Origin: Pantoea sp. Mb-10 | GTDB taxonomy: Bacteria > Pseudomonadota > Gammaproteobacteria > Enterobacterales > Enterobacteriaceae | NCBI RefSeq assembly: GCF_021272205.1 | Contig: NZ_JAJSDX010000012.1 | Span: 1-64,000, forward strand | DNA length: 64,000 bases | Direction of reading: 5' to 3' | Shown here: piece after piece, positions 57,366-64,000 of the stretch | Position numbering within the stretch: the first letter of the stretch is position 1 | Layout: each line of letters opens with the position of its first letter | Program-made: the position numbers and the translations under genes | The notes under the pieces: model-generated | Databases searched by the model: none | What the model was told of the DNA's origin: nothing | The model's input: only the letters and a program-made list of their open reading frames with translations

Positions 57366-59441
57366 TCAGCTTTTCGGCTTGAGCACGCTGAGCCAGCGGC
57401 CATGATGTGGTCGCTGGCTCCACGCCAGCGACGACAGGGTATGCATTACATTGAGGTGCTGCAGGATGCGCTTCACGTGCTGCTCGACAATGGTCACTGG
57501 CCCTTCGTTGAAATTCTCCGGCGCCTCCAGAATATTGCTGTCGCTCCCCGATCCGTCGTACATCAGCCGCTGCTGGCAACGCTGCAGCGCAATTTCACAG
57601 GATTGCAAATAGCGCTCCGCCAGCGCTGGCGTCAACATCGTGTGTTCGCGCGCCAGAATCGTCATCGCATTAATGTGCTCCACGATAAACTGGCTGTGCG
57701 TCACCCACATGCGCATATCTTTCAGGTATTGGGTGTTAAAGCCGGGCTCACTGGATGCCTGATTGAGTGAGTTGAACAGCGCATTATGCGCCTGATTGAC
57801 CCGCACGCGCTGGTAAGCCAGTTTTTCCGGTGACTGCTCGGGCCCGAGTAACAGGCGCAGCGCGTCCTGATACGTTTCTAAGGCGTCATGCGCATTGCTG
57901 CGCAGCAAGCCACTCTGCCACTGCGGCCAGAGCCAGATCATGCCACCAAAGGCAATCAAACAGCCCATCAGCGTGTCCAGCATGCGCGGCAGCAGAAATT
58001 CCGCGCCGTTGAGCGCCAGCAGCTGCAACGAATACACCGCCGTGACGGTAAAGCCAATCATCGACCAGCCGTAATATTTACGCGTGACCAAATAGCTGGT
58101 CAGGGTAATCACCAGCATAAATAGCAGCGCGATGGACTCCGGCACGGCAAAGCGCAGCGAGGCCGCCGCGATAAGCAACCCTGCGAAGGTGCCCAGCGCG
58201 CGGTGCTGAATGCGAACGCGCGTGGCGCTGTAGCCGTTTTGGCTGACAAACAAGATGGTCATCAGAATCCAGTACGGTTTGGGAATGTTAAAAAACAGCG
58301 CCAGGGCGCTCCCGAACATCAGCATTACGGCAAAGCGGGCTGCGGTGCGCAGGGCCGCCGATCGCCACGATAAGTAGCTGCGCAGCGCGGCGAGCAGCGG
58401 CAGACGACGTTGCCGGTCAGCCATCAGATCGCGCGTGTAAAGCGGCCTTTGCGTGCGTAAAACGCGCGCAATGCGGCTGAAATGATAGAAGCAGAAATGT
58501 CCCACCGGATTATCGGGATGCTGGCGGGCAATCTTCTCCAGCGCCCCCAGGGGCTTCTCCATCTGAAAGCGCGGTGGGATCTGATGATACAAAATGGCGT
58601 CCGCCAGGCGCCGCAGGCGGGCGGAGATGAGAGTGGCATTCCAGCGGATAACCGCCTCGGCGTGGCTCTGTTCCACCAGCTTTTGCACCTCTTCGGGCTG
58701 ATGCAAACTGACCGCGATGTGCTCCTGTAAATCCAGCGCCACCTGGAACGCACGCGTGAGATGCTTGTGACTGTTATCGCGATTCGCAGACAGCATATGC
58801 ATCTGCTGATAGCAGGTGTTAATCAAATCCACGGCTTTCTGCTGGCGTGCCAGCAGCGGCGGCAGCGCTTTTTCCGGATCGGTCAGTTGGGTAAGGAGGC
58901 TATATTTGGCCTCGCAATAGTCAGCCAGCTCACGGTAGAGCAAACTGAGCGTTTCGCGCATCGGTTGCTCTTTCCATAGCCAGAACCAAAACCCGTTGAA
59001 TGCGCCGTACCACAGCGTGCCGCCGATATAGAGCAGCGGTGGCACCCAGAGCGGCATACGGCCAATCAGGCTGAGGGTAAAAATCGCAGCAATCAGCGTA
59101 CCGGGTAGAAGACGACCGTGCAGCGGACTGATTTCACCGGTGACTCCGACCAGCAACGGCAATACCAGCAGCACCAGCGGCAGCGGGATAGCCCAGGCGG
59201 TGAGCCACTGCACGAGAAAGCTGCCGGTGGCAAACAGCGAGCCGCCTACGATCAGGCGTTTGAAGAAGCGTTTGTGGGGGGTATCCAGACCGGCGATGTT
59301 GCAGCAAGCCGGCACCAGCGAAAACAGTAGCCCTTTTTGCAGATCGCCAAACAGCCAGCCGAGCGCCACGGGCAAGCACAGCACCAGCGTTTGCCGCAGC
59401 GCATAGTTGACTTCAGGATGGTAGATGATTCGGCGCCACAT
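57366..59441 (-). CDS. yhfK: YccS/YhfK-family membrane protein
   Basis: A 691-residue inner-membrane protein of the FUSC/YccS-YhfK family, related to aromatic-acid exporters; the function is not established. Six hydrophobic segments lie in the N-terminal ~25-165 and six more around 365-510, each block followed by a cytosolic helical domain. The N-terminus is MWRRIIYHPEVNYALRQTLV, and NIAGLDTPHKRFFKR is conserved. It is convergent with argD at zero distance and lies between argD and crp as in E. coli. Confidence 0.92.
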   Translation of the reverse strand: MWRRIIYHPEVNYALRQTLVLCLPVALGWLFGDLQKGLLFSLVPACCNIAGLDTPHKRFFKRLIVGGSLFATGSFLVQWLTAWAIPLPLVLLVLPLLVGVTGEISPLHGRLLPGTLIAAIFTLSLIGRMPLWVPPLLYIGGTLWYGAFNGFWFWLWKEQPMRETLSLLYRELADYCEAKYSLLTQLTDPEKALPPLLARQQKAVDLINTCYQQMHMLSANRDNSHKHLTRAFQVALDLQEHIAVSLHQPEEVQKLVEQSHAEAVIRWNATLISARLRRLADAILYHQIPPRFQMEKPLGALEKIARQHPDNPVGHFCFYHFSRIARVLRTQRPLYTRDLMADRQRRLPLLAALRSYLSWRSAALRTAARFAVMLMFGSALALFFNIPKPYWILMTILFVSQNGYSATRVRIQHRALGTFAGLLIAAASLRFAVPESIALLFMLVITLTSYLVTRKYYGWSMIGFTVTAVYSLQLLALNGAEFLLPRMLDTLMGCLIAFGGMIWLWPQWQSGLLRSNAHDALETYQDALRLLLGPEQSPEKLAYQRVRVNQAHNALFNSLNQASSEPGFNTQYLKDMRMWVTHSQFIVEHINAMTILAREHTMLTPALAERYLQSCEIALQRCQQRLMYDGSGSDSNILEAPENFNEGPVTIVEQHVKRILQHLNVMHTLSSLAWSQRPHHGRWLSVLKPKS

Positions 59442-59461
59442 CAGAGCATCATCAATAGAGA

Positions 59462-59485
59462 CGGCGTGATGTTGCCATCACGCCG
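59462..59485 (-). terminator. Hairpin after crp
   Basis: A 10-bp perfect stem CGGCGTGATG (59462-59471) / CATCACGCCG (59476-59485) with a TTGC loop lies 15 bp beyond the crp stop. Reading leftward, the sequence after it (tctctattg) is only weakly T-rich. Confidence 0.65.
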
Positions 59486-59499
59486 GGGTGTGAGACGAC

Positions 59500-60132
59500 T
59501 TAGCGGGTGCCGTAAACGACGATGGTTTTGCCGTGTGCGGAAATCAGGTTTTGATCTTCCAGCATCTTCAAAATTCGGCCCACGGTTTCGCGGGAGCAGC
59601 CCACGATTTGGCCAATCTCCTGACGGGTGATTTTAATCTGCATGCCGTCCGGGTGGGTCATTGCATCGGGCTGTTTAGCCAGATTCAGCAGCGTTTGTGC
59701 GATACGGCCAGTGACGTCGAGGAAGGCAAGGTTACCGACTTTTTCGGACGTAACTTGCAGGCGACGGGCCATCTGCGATGACAGACGCATTAAAATATCC
59801 GGGTTTACCTGAATCAGCTGACGGAATTTTTTGTAGGAAATTTCAGCCACTTCGCAGGCAGTTTTAGCACGTACCCAAGCGCTACGCTCTTGGCCTTCTT
59901 CAAACAGGCCCAGCTCGCCGATGAAATCTCCCTGATTGAGGTAGGAGAGAATCATCTCTTTGCCTTCTTCATCTTTAATCAGAACCGCAACGGAACCTTT
60001 AACGATGTAGTACAGCGTTTCCGCTTTCTCACCCTGATGGATGAGCGTGCTTTTGGATGGATATTTGTGAATATGGCAATGGGACAGGAACCATTCGAGT
60101 GTAGGGTCTGTTTGCGGTTTGCCGAGAACCAT
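59500..60132 (-). CDS. crp: cAMP receptor protein CRP
   Basis: A 210-residue global regulator. The cAMP-binding domain (1-~135) includes [31 protein letters not shown]. The C-terminal winged helix has [22 protein letters not shown] with the DNA-contacting Arg180, Glu181 and Arg185 of E. coli numbering. Against the E. coli protein I see only one change by eye, Ala to Ser in [10 protein letters not shown] near residue 118. It is divergent from yhfA with a 302-bp region; CRP-type sites in this window at 16057 and 53863 are likely targets. Confidence 0.98.
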   Translation of the reverse strand: MVLGKPQTDPTLEWFLSHCHIHKYPSKSTLIHQGEKAETLYYIVKGSVAVLIKDEEGKEMILSYLNQGDFIGELGLFEEGQERSAWVRAKTACEVAEISYKKFRQLIQVNPDILMRLSSQMARRLQVTSEKVGNLAFLDVTGRIAQTLLNLAKQPDAMTHPDGMQIKITRQEIGQIVGCSRETVGRILKMLEDQNLISAHGKTIVVYGTR

Positions 60133-60434
60133 TCGCTATTATCCTCTGTTGTAATCGTGCCCGAAACACAGGGGCAGTTTTCCCTGTTAGGCGGGGTAAA
60201 CGTAAAGCGTTTCCAGTAGGGAACTATTTTTTCGGGTGATTCTTAAGCTACGCTTTTGATTCTTCCCGCCTTCGTCTGCTGCGACGAAAATATTTTCAGC
60301 ACTGTTTGTAGCACAGCTTTTACGGACTGTCTCCTGTTGTCTCGCTTCAGCAAGTAGGGAAGCGTCTGGATTGCTGTTTCGCGGGTGACAGCGTAATCTG
60401 GCGGCAGACCAGGCGCATCAGGAGACAAAAAAAT
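60133..60434. promoter_or_regulatory. crp-yhfA divergent region
   Basis: A 302-bp noncoding region. E. coli crp has CRP and Fis sites here; I could not pick a convincing TGTGA-N6-TCACA. A T-rich stretch lies at 60220-60260. The yhfA Shine-Dalgarno (caggaga) is at the right end. Confidence 0.5.
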
Positions 60435-60839
60435 ATGCAGGCACGCGTTAAATGGGTGGAAGGGCTTACCTTTCTCGGAGAATCCTCATCGGGGCATCAA
60501 ATTTTGATGGACGGCAACTCCGGCGACAAAGCGCCAAGCCCGATGGAAATGGTGCTGATGGCCGCAGGTGGCTGCAGTGCCATTGATGTGGTATCCATTT
60601 TGCAAAAAGGCCGTAATGAGGTGGCCGACTGTGAAGTCAAACTGACCTCCGAGCGCCGCGAAGAAGCGCCGCGTATCTTTACCCACATCAATCTGCATTT
60701 CGTGGTCACGGGCAAGGCGCTGAGCGATAAAGCCGTGGCGCGCGCCGTGGACTTGTCCGCCGAGAAATATTGTTCAGTGGCGATTATGCTGGGCAAGGGC
60801 GTTGAGATCACCCACAGCTATGAAGTGATCGCGCTGTAA
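60435..60839 (+). CDS. yhfA: OsmC/Ohr-family protein YhfA
   Basis: A 134-residue OsmC-family protein. The two redox cysteines sit in AAGGCSAIDV (about Cys42) and AEKYCSVAIML (about Cys115), as needed for thiol peroxide reduction in this fold. The physiological substrate of YhfA is unknown. It starts with MQARVKWVEGLTFLGESSSGH and is divergent from crp, as in E. coli. Confidence 0.92.
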   Translation: MQARVKWVEGLTFLGESSSGHQILMDGNSGDKAPSPMEMVLMAAGGCSAIDVVSILQKGRNEVADCEVKLTSERREEAPRIFTHINLHFVVTGKALSDKAVARAVDLSAEKYCSVAIMLGKGVEITHSYEVIAL

Positions 60840-60846
60840 CGCGTGT

Positions 60847-60861
60847 GGCCGCTACGCGGCC
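60847..60861. terminator. Small hairpin between yhfA and prkB
   Basis: The stem GGCCGC (60847-60852) / GCGGCC (60856-60861) has a TAC loop, lies between the two convergent genes, and has no T-run. Confidence 0.4.
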
Positions 60862-60873
60862 GCGGGCAGCGCG

Positions 60874-61743
60874 CTATTCGATGCGTTTTCCCTCTATCAG
60901 ACGCTGCACCAGCGGCGTCATGATCAGCTCCATCGCCAGCCCCATTTTGCCGCCCGGCACCACCAGCGTGTTCATGTGTGAAATAAAAGAGCCCTGAATC
61001 ATCGCCAGCAGATAGGGAAACGCAATCCCTTCCAGCCCGCGGAAATGAATCACCACGAAGCTTTCATCCAGCGAAGGAATTTCACGTGCGGCAAACGGAT
61101 TGGAAGTATCCACCGTCGGCACGCGCTGGAAGTTGATGTGGGTGCGTGAAAACTGTGGCGTAATGAAGTTGATGTAGTCTTCCATGGAGCGGACCACGGA
61201 ATCCATCACCGCCTCGCGTGAATGGCCGCGCTCGCTGGTGTCGCGCACCAATTTTTGAATCCACTCAAGGTTAACAATCGGCACCACGCCCACCAGCAGA
61301 TCCACATGCTCGGCGACGTTATGCTGCTGCGTCACCACGCCCCCGTGCAGCCCTTCGTAAAACAGCACGTCGGTGTTCTCCGGCAGCGGTTGCCACGGCG
61401 TAAAGGTACCGGGCACTTGGTTCCACGGCACTGCTTCATCGTAGGTATGCAGGTATTTACGTGACTGCCCCAGCCCGGTTTCACCATAGTGTTTGAAGGT
61501 ATGTTCAAGCAGGCCGAAGTCGTTGGCCTCGGGGCCAAAGTAGCTGATATGGCGCCCGAGATCGCGCGCCTTGCGGATCGCCATGTCCATCTCGGGACGC
61601 GTATAGCGGTGAAAGCTGTCGCCTTCCACTTCTGCGGCGTGCAGATCGAACTGCTGGAATATTTTGCGGAACGCGAGGCTGGTGGTGGTGGTTCCCGCGC
61701 CGCTGGAACCGGTAACGGCGATAACTGGATGCCTGGCTGACAT
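60874..61743 (-). CDS. prkB: Phosphoribulokinase PrkB
   Basis: A 289-residue phosphoribulokinase-family protein. The P-loop is VIAVTGSSGAGTTTTSLAF (~8-26), followed by VEGDSFHRYTRPEMDMAI and the Walker-B-like FYEGLHGG. It would phosphorylate ribulose-5-phosphate, but no Rubisco is present, as in other enterobacteria, so its role is unclear. It is downstream of yheT-yheU on the same strand. Confidence 0.93.
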   Translation of the reverse strand: MSARHPVIAVTGSSGAGTTTTSLAFRKIFQQFDLHAAEVEGDSFHRYTRPEMDMAIRKARDLGRHISYFGPEANDFGLLEHTFKHYGETGLGQSRKYLHTYDEAVPWNQVPGTFTPWQPLPENTDVLFYEGLHGGVVTQQHNVAEHVDLLVGVVPIVNLEWIQKLVRDTSERGHSREAVMDSVVRSMEDYINFITPQFSRTHINFQRVPTVDTSNPFAAREIPSLDESFVVIHFRGLEGIAFPYLLAMIQGSFISHMNTLVVPGGKMGLAMELIMTPLVQRLIEGKRIE

Positions 61744-61804
61744 AACAGCGCTCCCTGTGAAATCCGACGATGAGCATTGTTAACACGAATTGCGGCGCGG
61801 TGCA

Positions 61805-62023
61805 TTAGCCGCGAAATTCACGCCTTGGCATAATGTTTACGGATTCGTGCAGTTCTGACCACACCAGCACCACCTCGCCCTGTTCCAGCTGGCGGCGTAC
61901 GTCGGCCACTTTCTGCGCCAGGCTGCGCTCCTGTTCGCCATAATCGGTACCTTCGCGCAGCACGAAGCTCTCGATCAAATTCTCAAGGGTTGTTACGTCA
62001 AGCTCTTGCCAGGGAATAATCAT
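61805..62023 (-). CDS. yheU: YheU-family protein (UPF0270)
   Basis: A 72-residue protein starting [29 protein letters not shown], the whole YheU family signature, with a C-terminal [20 protein letters not shown] tail (here [16 protein letters not shown]). The function is unknown. It starts two bases after the yheT stop and precedes prkB, so the three are probably one transcript. The start is ATG 62023; a longer frame overlaps yheT. Confidence 0.9.
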   Translation of the reverse strand: MIIPWQELDVTTLENLIESFVLREGTDYGEQERSLAQKVADVRRQLEQGEVVLVWSELHESVNIMPRREFRG

Positions 62024-62025
62024 CG

Positions 62026-63042
62026 TTAACCGTCCAAATAGGTTGAGAGCCAGTCCGGTACGCGCTGTTCCAGCCACATTTTCGGCTGGCGCAGCGAGCC
62101 CCCCACGAAGCCAACGTGGCCGCCGTGCTGGGTGAGCTGATACTGAATCGCCGGCGCCAGCTGCGCGGGCAGGGGGATCACCGCATCGGTCATAAAGGGA
62201 TCGTCTTTGGCATGGATAATCAGCAGCGGCTTGCGTACGCCGGTTAACAGCGGCAGCGCGCTGGCCCGTTGATAATAGTCGCCAGCGTCAATAAAGCCAT
62301 GCGCGCGCGCCGTGATCGCATCGTCAAACTCGCGCAGCCGACGAAAGGTGCGCAGCTGACGCAGATCCACCGGCAGCGTGCCCGGCCAGGCGCGCAATTT
62401 GCGCGTGGCGTTCTTTTTCAGCTGGCTCAGCAGATAGTGCTGATAAAAGCGGGAGAATCCCACTTCCAACTTCTGGCTGCACGGCTCAAGCGCCAGCGGG
62501 GCGGAAATGGCCACCGCGGCGTCCAGCGGAGCGTCGTTGCCCTGCAGACCCAGCAGACAGGCGAGCATATTGCCGCCGAGCGAGACGCCCACCGCGGCGG
62601 TCGGCACGCGACCCCACTCGCGTTGCAGCCAGTGCAGAAAATAGGTCGCGTCTTCGGTTTCGCCGGAGTGGTAGATGCGCTGCAGACGATTGGGCTCGCC
62701 ACCGCAGCCGCGAAAATGCATGACGACCCCCAGCCAGCCGCGCGCCTGACAAGCCTGCATCAGGCCGTGCGCATAAGGGCTGCGAAAGTGACCTTCTAAT
62801 CCGTGGAACATGACCATGCGCGGCTTATGACGCGCCTGAGCCGGATCTTCGCTCCATGCCAGATCGATGAAATCGCCGTCCGGTAACTCTAAGCGCTGCC
62901 AGTGCGGACGCAGCGTCACGCGGCGGCGCAGCAAGCGAGGCAGCAGCGTTTGCAGATGCGCGTTGGTAAACCCGCGCAGGGGCGTGAAGTGCTCGCCGTC
63001 CGGAGGGGCAAAATAGCTGGGGTAAAGGCTTGTCTGATGCAT
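62026..63042 (-). CDS. yheT: Alpha/beta-hydrolase YheT
   Basis: A 338-residue hydrolase. The nucleophile elbow GVSLGGNML carries the Ser, with [23 protein letters not shown], an acidic IHAKDDPFM segment and [11 protein letters not shown] with the His. The N-terminal [20 protein letters not shown] is family-typical. The natural substrate is unknown. It heads yheT-yheU-prkB. In E. coli yheS-kef genes lie beyond it; here a LysE-type exporter does. Confidence 0.93.
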   Translation of the reverse strand: MHQTSLYPSYFAPPDGEHFTPLRGFTNAHLQTLLPRLLRRRVTLRPHWQRLELPDGDFIDLAWSEDPAQARHKPRMVMFHGLEGHFRSPYAHGLMQACQARGWLGVVMHFRGCGGEPNRLQRIYHSGETEDATYFLHWLQREWGRVPTAAVGVSLGGNMLACLLGLQGNDAPLDAAVAISAPLALEPCSQKLEVGFSRFYQHYLLSQLKKNATRKLRAWPGTLPVDLRQLRTFRRLREFDDAITARAHGFIDAGDYYQRASALPLLTGVRKPLLIIHAKDDPFMTDAVIPLPAQLAPAIQYQLTQHGGHVGFVGGSLRQPKMWLEQRVPDWLSTYLDG

Positions 63043-63102
63043 AACTCGCTGATAGCTTCGATAGGTTGTCTGCGTTTTGGGGTGAGGAGCACCCGAATAT
63101 TC

Positions 63103-63705
63103 ATGGAACTGAGTCTGTTTTTCTCAATGCTGGGCTTTTTATGGGTCGCTGCCATCACACCGGGCCCCAATAATATGTTACTTACCGCCTCAGGTGCTAA
63201 TTTTGGTTTCTTGCGCACGCTGCCGCTGCTGCTGGGGATCATGATCGGTATGCAGGTCATGCTGCTGATGGTGGCGTTCGGGGTCGGCAGTCTGATCCTG
63301 CTTTATCCGTCGCTGCATCTGGTCCTGAAAATCGCGGGAAGCCTCTATTTGCTGTGGCTGGCCTGGAAAATTACCACCGCAAAATACGAGACGCTGGATA
63401 CGCACCGTCCGGACGCCGCTCAAATGCCGTTCTGGCAGGGCGGATTGCTGCAGCTCATCAATCCGAAAGCGTGGCTGATGGCGCTGGGCGCGGTGGCCAG
63501 TTTTAGCCTGAGCGGCGCGGCCTATCTGCACTCGGTGCTGGCGATAAGCGTGGGCATGGCGCTGGTGAACCTGGTGTCTGGCCTGATCTGGATCGGTTTC
63601 GGCTCGCTGATTGGTCGCCTGCTGCACAGCCCGCGCGCCTGGCGGGCCTTTAATGTATTTATGGGCGTGCTGACCGCCGCGTGCGTCCTGCTGATTTGGT
63701 TCTAA
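63103..63705 (+). CDS. LysE/RhtB-family amino-acid exporter
   Basis: A 200-residue inner-membrane protein with about six membrane helices. The N-terminal signature is GFLWVAAITPGPNNMLLTASGANFGF, and LYLLWLAWKIT and LQLINPKAWLMALGAV follow. The closest recognisable E. coli relative by layout is EamB (YfiK; cysteine/O-acetylserine export), but substrate cannot be set from sequence. ATG 63103 gives the family start; a longer frame from 62902 is antisense to yheT. Its stop abuts the stop of the convergent LacI-type gene with no gap. Confidence 0.85.
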   Translation: MELSLFFSMLGFLWVAAITPGPNNMLLTASGANFGFLRTLPLLLGIMIGMQVMLLMVAFGVGSLILLYPSLHLVLKIAGSLYLLWLAWKITTAKYETLDTHRPDAAQMPFWQGGLLQLINPKAWLMALGAVASFSLSGAAYLHSVLAISVGMALVNLVSGLIWIGFGSLIGRLLHSPRAWRAFNVFMGVLTAACVLLIWF

Positions 63706-64000
63706 TCAGCTTGAGGCGCGCTCAATGCGCCTCCACGGCAGCACCTCGTGCACGACCTCGCTCTGCGGCTGGCGGATACGCTTGACCAACAGCTGCACGC
63801 TCCGGGCACCCATCTCATTCATGGGCTGTTCGATGGTCGTGAGCGGCGGATTGAGACTGCCGGTAAAGGAGATCCCGTCAAACCCCACCACGGCAAGATC
63901 TTCCGGCACACGCAGGCCAGCTTCCAGTGCCGCATGCACCACGCCGACGGCCAGCACGTCAGAGACGGCGAACACCGCATCCGGTCGCTCGGCCCCCGCC
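63706..64000 (-). CDS. LacI-family transcriptional regulator, C-terminal part (cut by window end)
   Basis: About 98 C-terminal residues of a LacI/GalR-family regulator; the frame stays open to the right edge, so the N-terminal HTH and most of the sensor domain lie outside. The visible part reads AERPDAVFAVSDVLAVGVVHAALEAG, then VPEDLAVVGFDGI and PPLTTIEQPMNEMGARSVQLLVKRI, the classic end of the periplasmic-binding-like domain. The effector and target genes cannot be told from here. Confidence 0.88.
   Translation of the reverse strand, partial: AGAERPDAVFAVSDVLAVGVVHAALEAGLRVPEDLAVVGFDGISFTGSLNPPLTTIEQPMNEMGARSVQLLVKRIRQPQSEVVHEVLPWRRIERASS

Overview
The window looks like chromosomal DNA of an enterobacterium in the Erwiniaceae, most likely Pantoea or a close relative. 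The base composition is GC-rich. Most of the gene order follows the E. coli K-12 map around yhhST, glpD-glpEGR, malQ, nfuA-gntX-bioH, yhgF-greB-ompR-envZ-pckA-hslOR, igaA-nudE-mrcA-hof, aroKB-damX-dam-rpe-gph-trpS, and tsgA-ppiA-yhfG-fic-pabA-argD-yhfK-crp-yhfA-prkB-yheUT. CRP appears to differ from the E. coli protein at only one position by eye. Several E. coli blocks are missing here: gntT, malPT/rtc, feoABC-yhgA, yrfG and nirBDC-cysG. No rRNA, tRNA, phage, IS transposase or CRISPR array was seen. Family and E. coli comparisons were made from memory, without database searches.

Layout. Positions 1-290 hold the edge of a GC-rich repeat array. Positions 289-2740 are the divergent membrane proteins yhhT and yhhS. 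Positions 3130-14394 are a myo-inositol catabolic cluster: iolA-iolB, the RpiR-family regulator (called iolR here), about 1.6 kb of noncoding GC-rich repeats, an iolC-DUF2090 fusion, and iolD-iolG-iolE. Together these cover every catalytic step from myo-inositol to acetyl-CoA, CO2 and DHAP, but there is no inositol transporter. Positions 14442-18164 are the glycerol-3-phosphate genes glpD and glpEGR, with GlpR operators before glpD. Positions 18539-24840 carry malQ, nfuA (with an IscR-like operator), gntX, bioH, a DUF1471 periplasmic protein and a YcjM-like glycoside phosphorylase. Positions 24965-37662 carry yhgF, greB, a YjbE-like secreted peptide, ompR-envZ, pckA, hslO-hslR, igaA and nudE.

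Positions 37711-43851 carry mrcA and the divergent hofMNOPQ operon for DNA use. Positions 44336-50521 are the aroK-aroB-damX-dam-rpe-gph-trpS group. Positions 50568-53755 hold an unrecognised exported protein, codA without codB, and tsgA. Positions 54016-57365 hold ppiA, yhfG-fic, pabA and argD. Positions 57366-63042 hold yhfK, crp, yhfA, prkB, yheU and yheT. The right edge has a LysE-family exporter and the C-terminal part of a LacI-family regulator cut by the window end.

The most unusual parts are the two GC-rich repeat arrays facing each other between iolR and iolC, one of which matches the left edge of the window as an inverted repeat about 6.7 kb away. Next is the yhfG-fic pair, in which both the inhibitor motif and the Fic catalytic motif carry an Ala where an acidic residue is expected. 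Third is a recurrent TGAAA/TTTCA motif at all three iol promoter regions, which fits an IolR regulon. I did not find a clearly new multi-gene system; most of the window is conserved enterobacterial housekeeping DNA.
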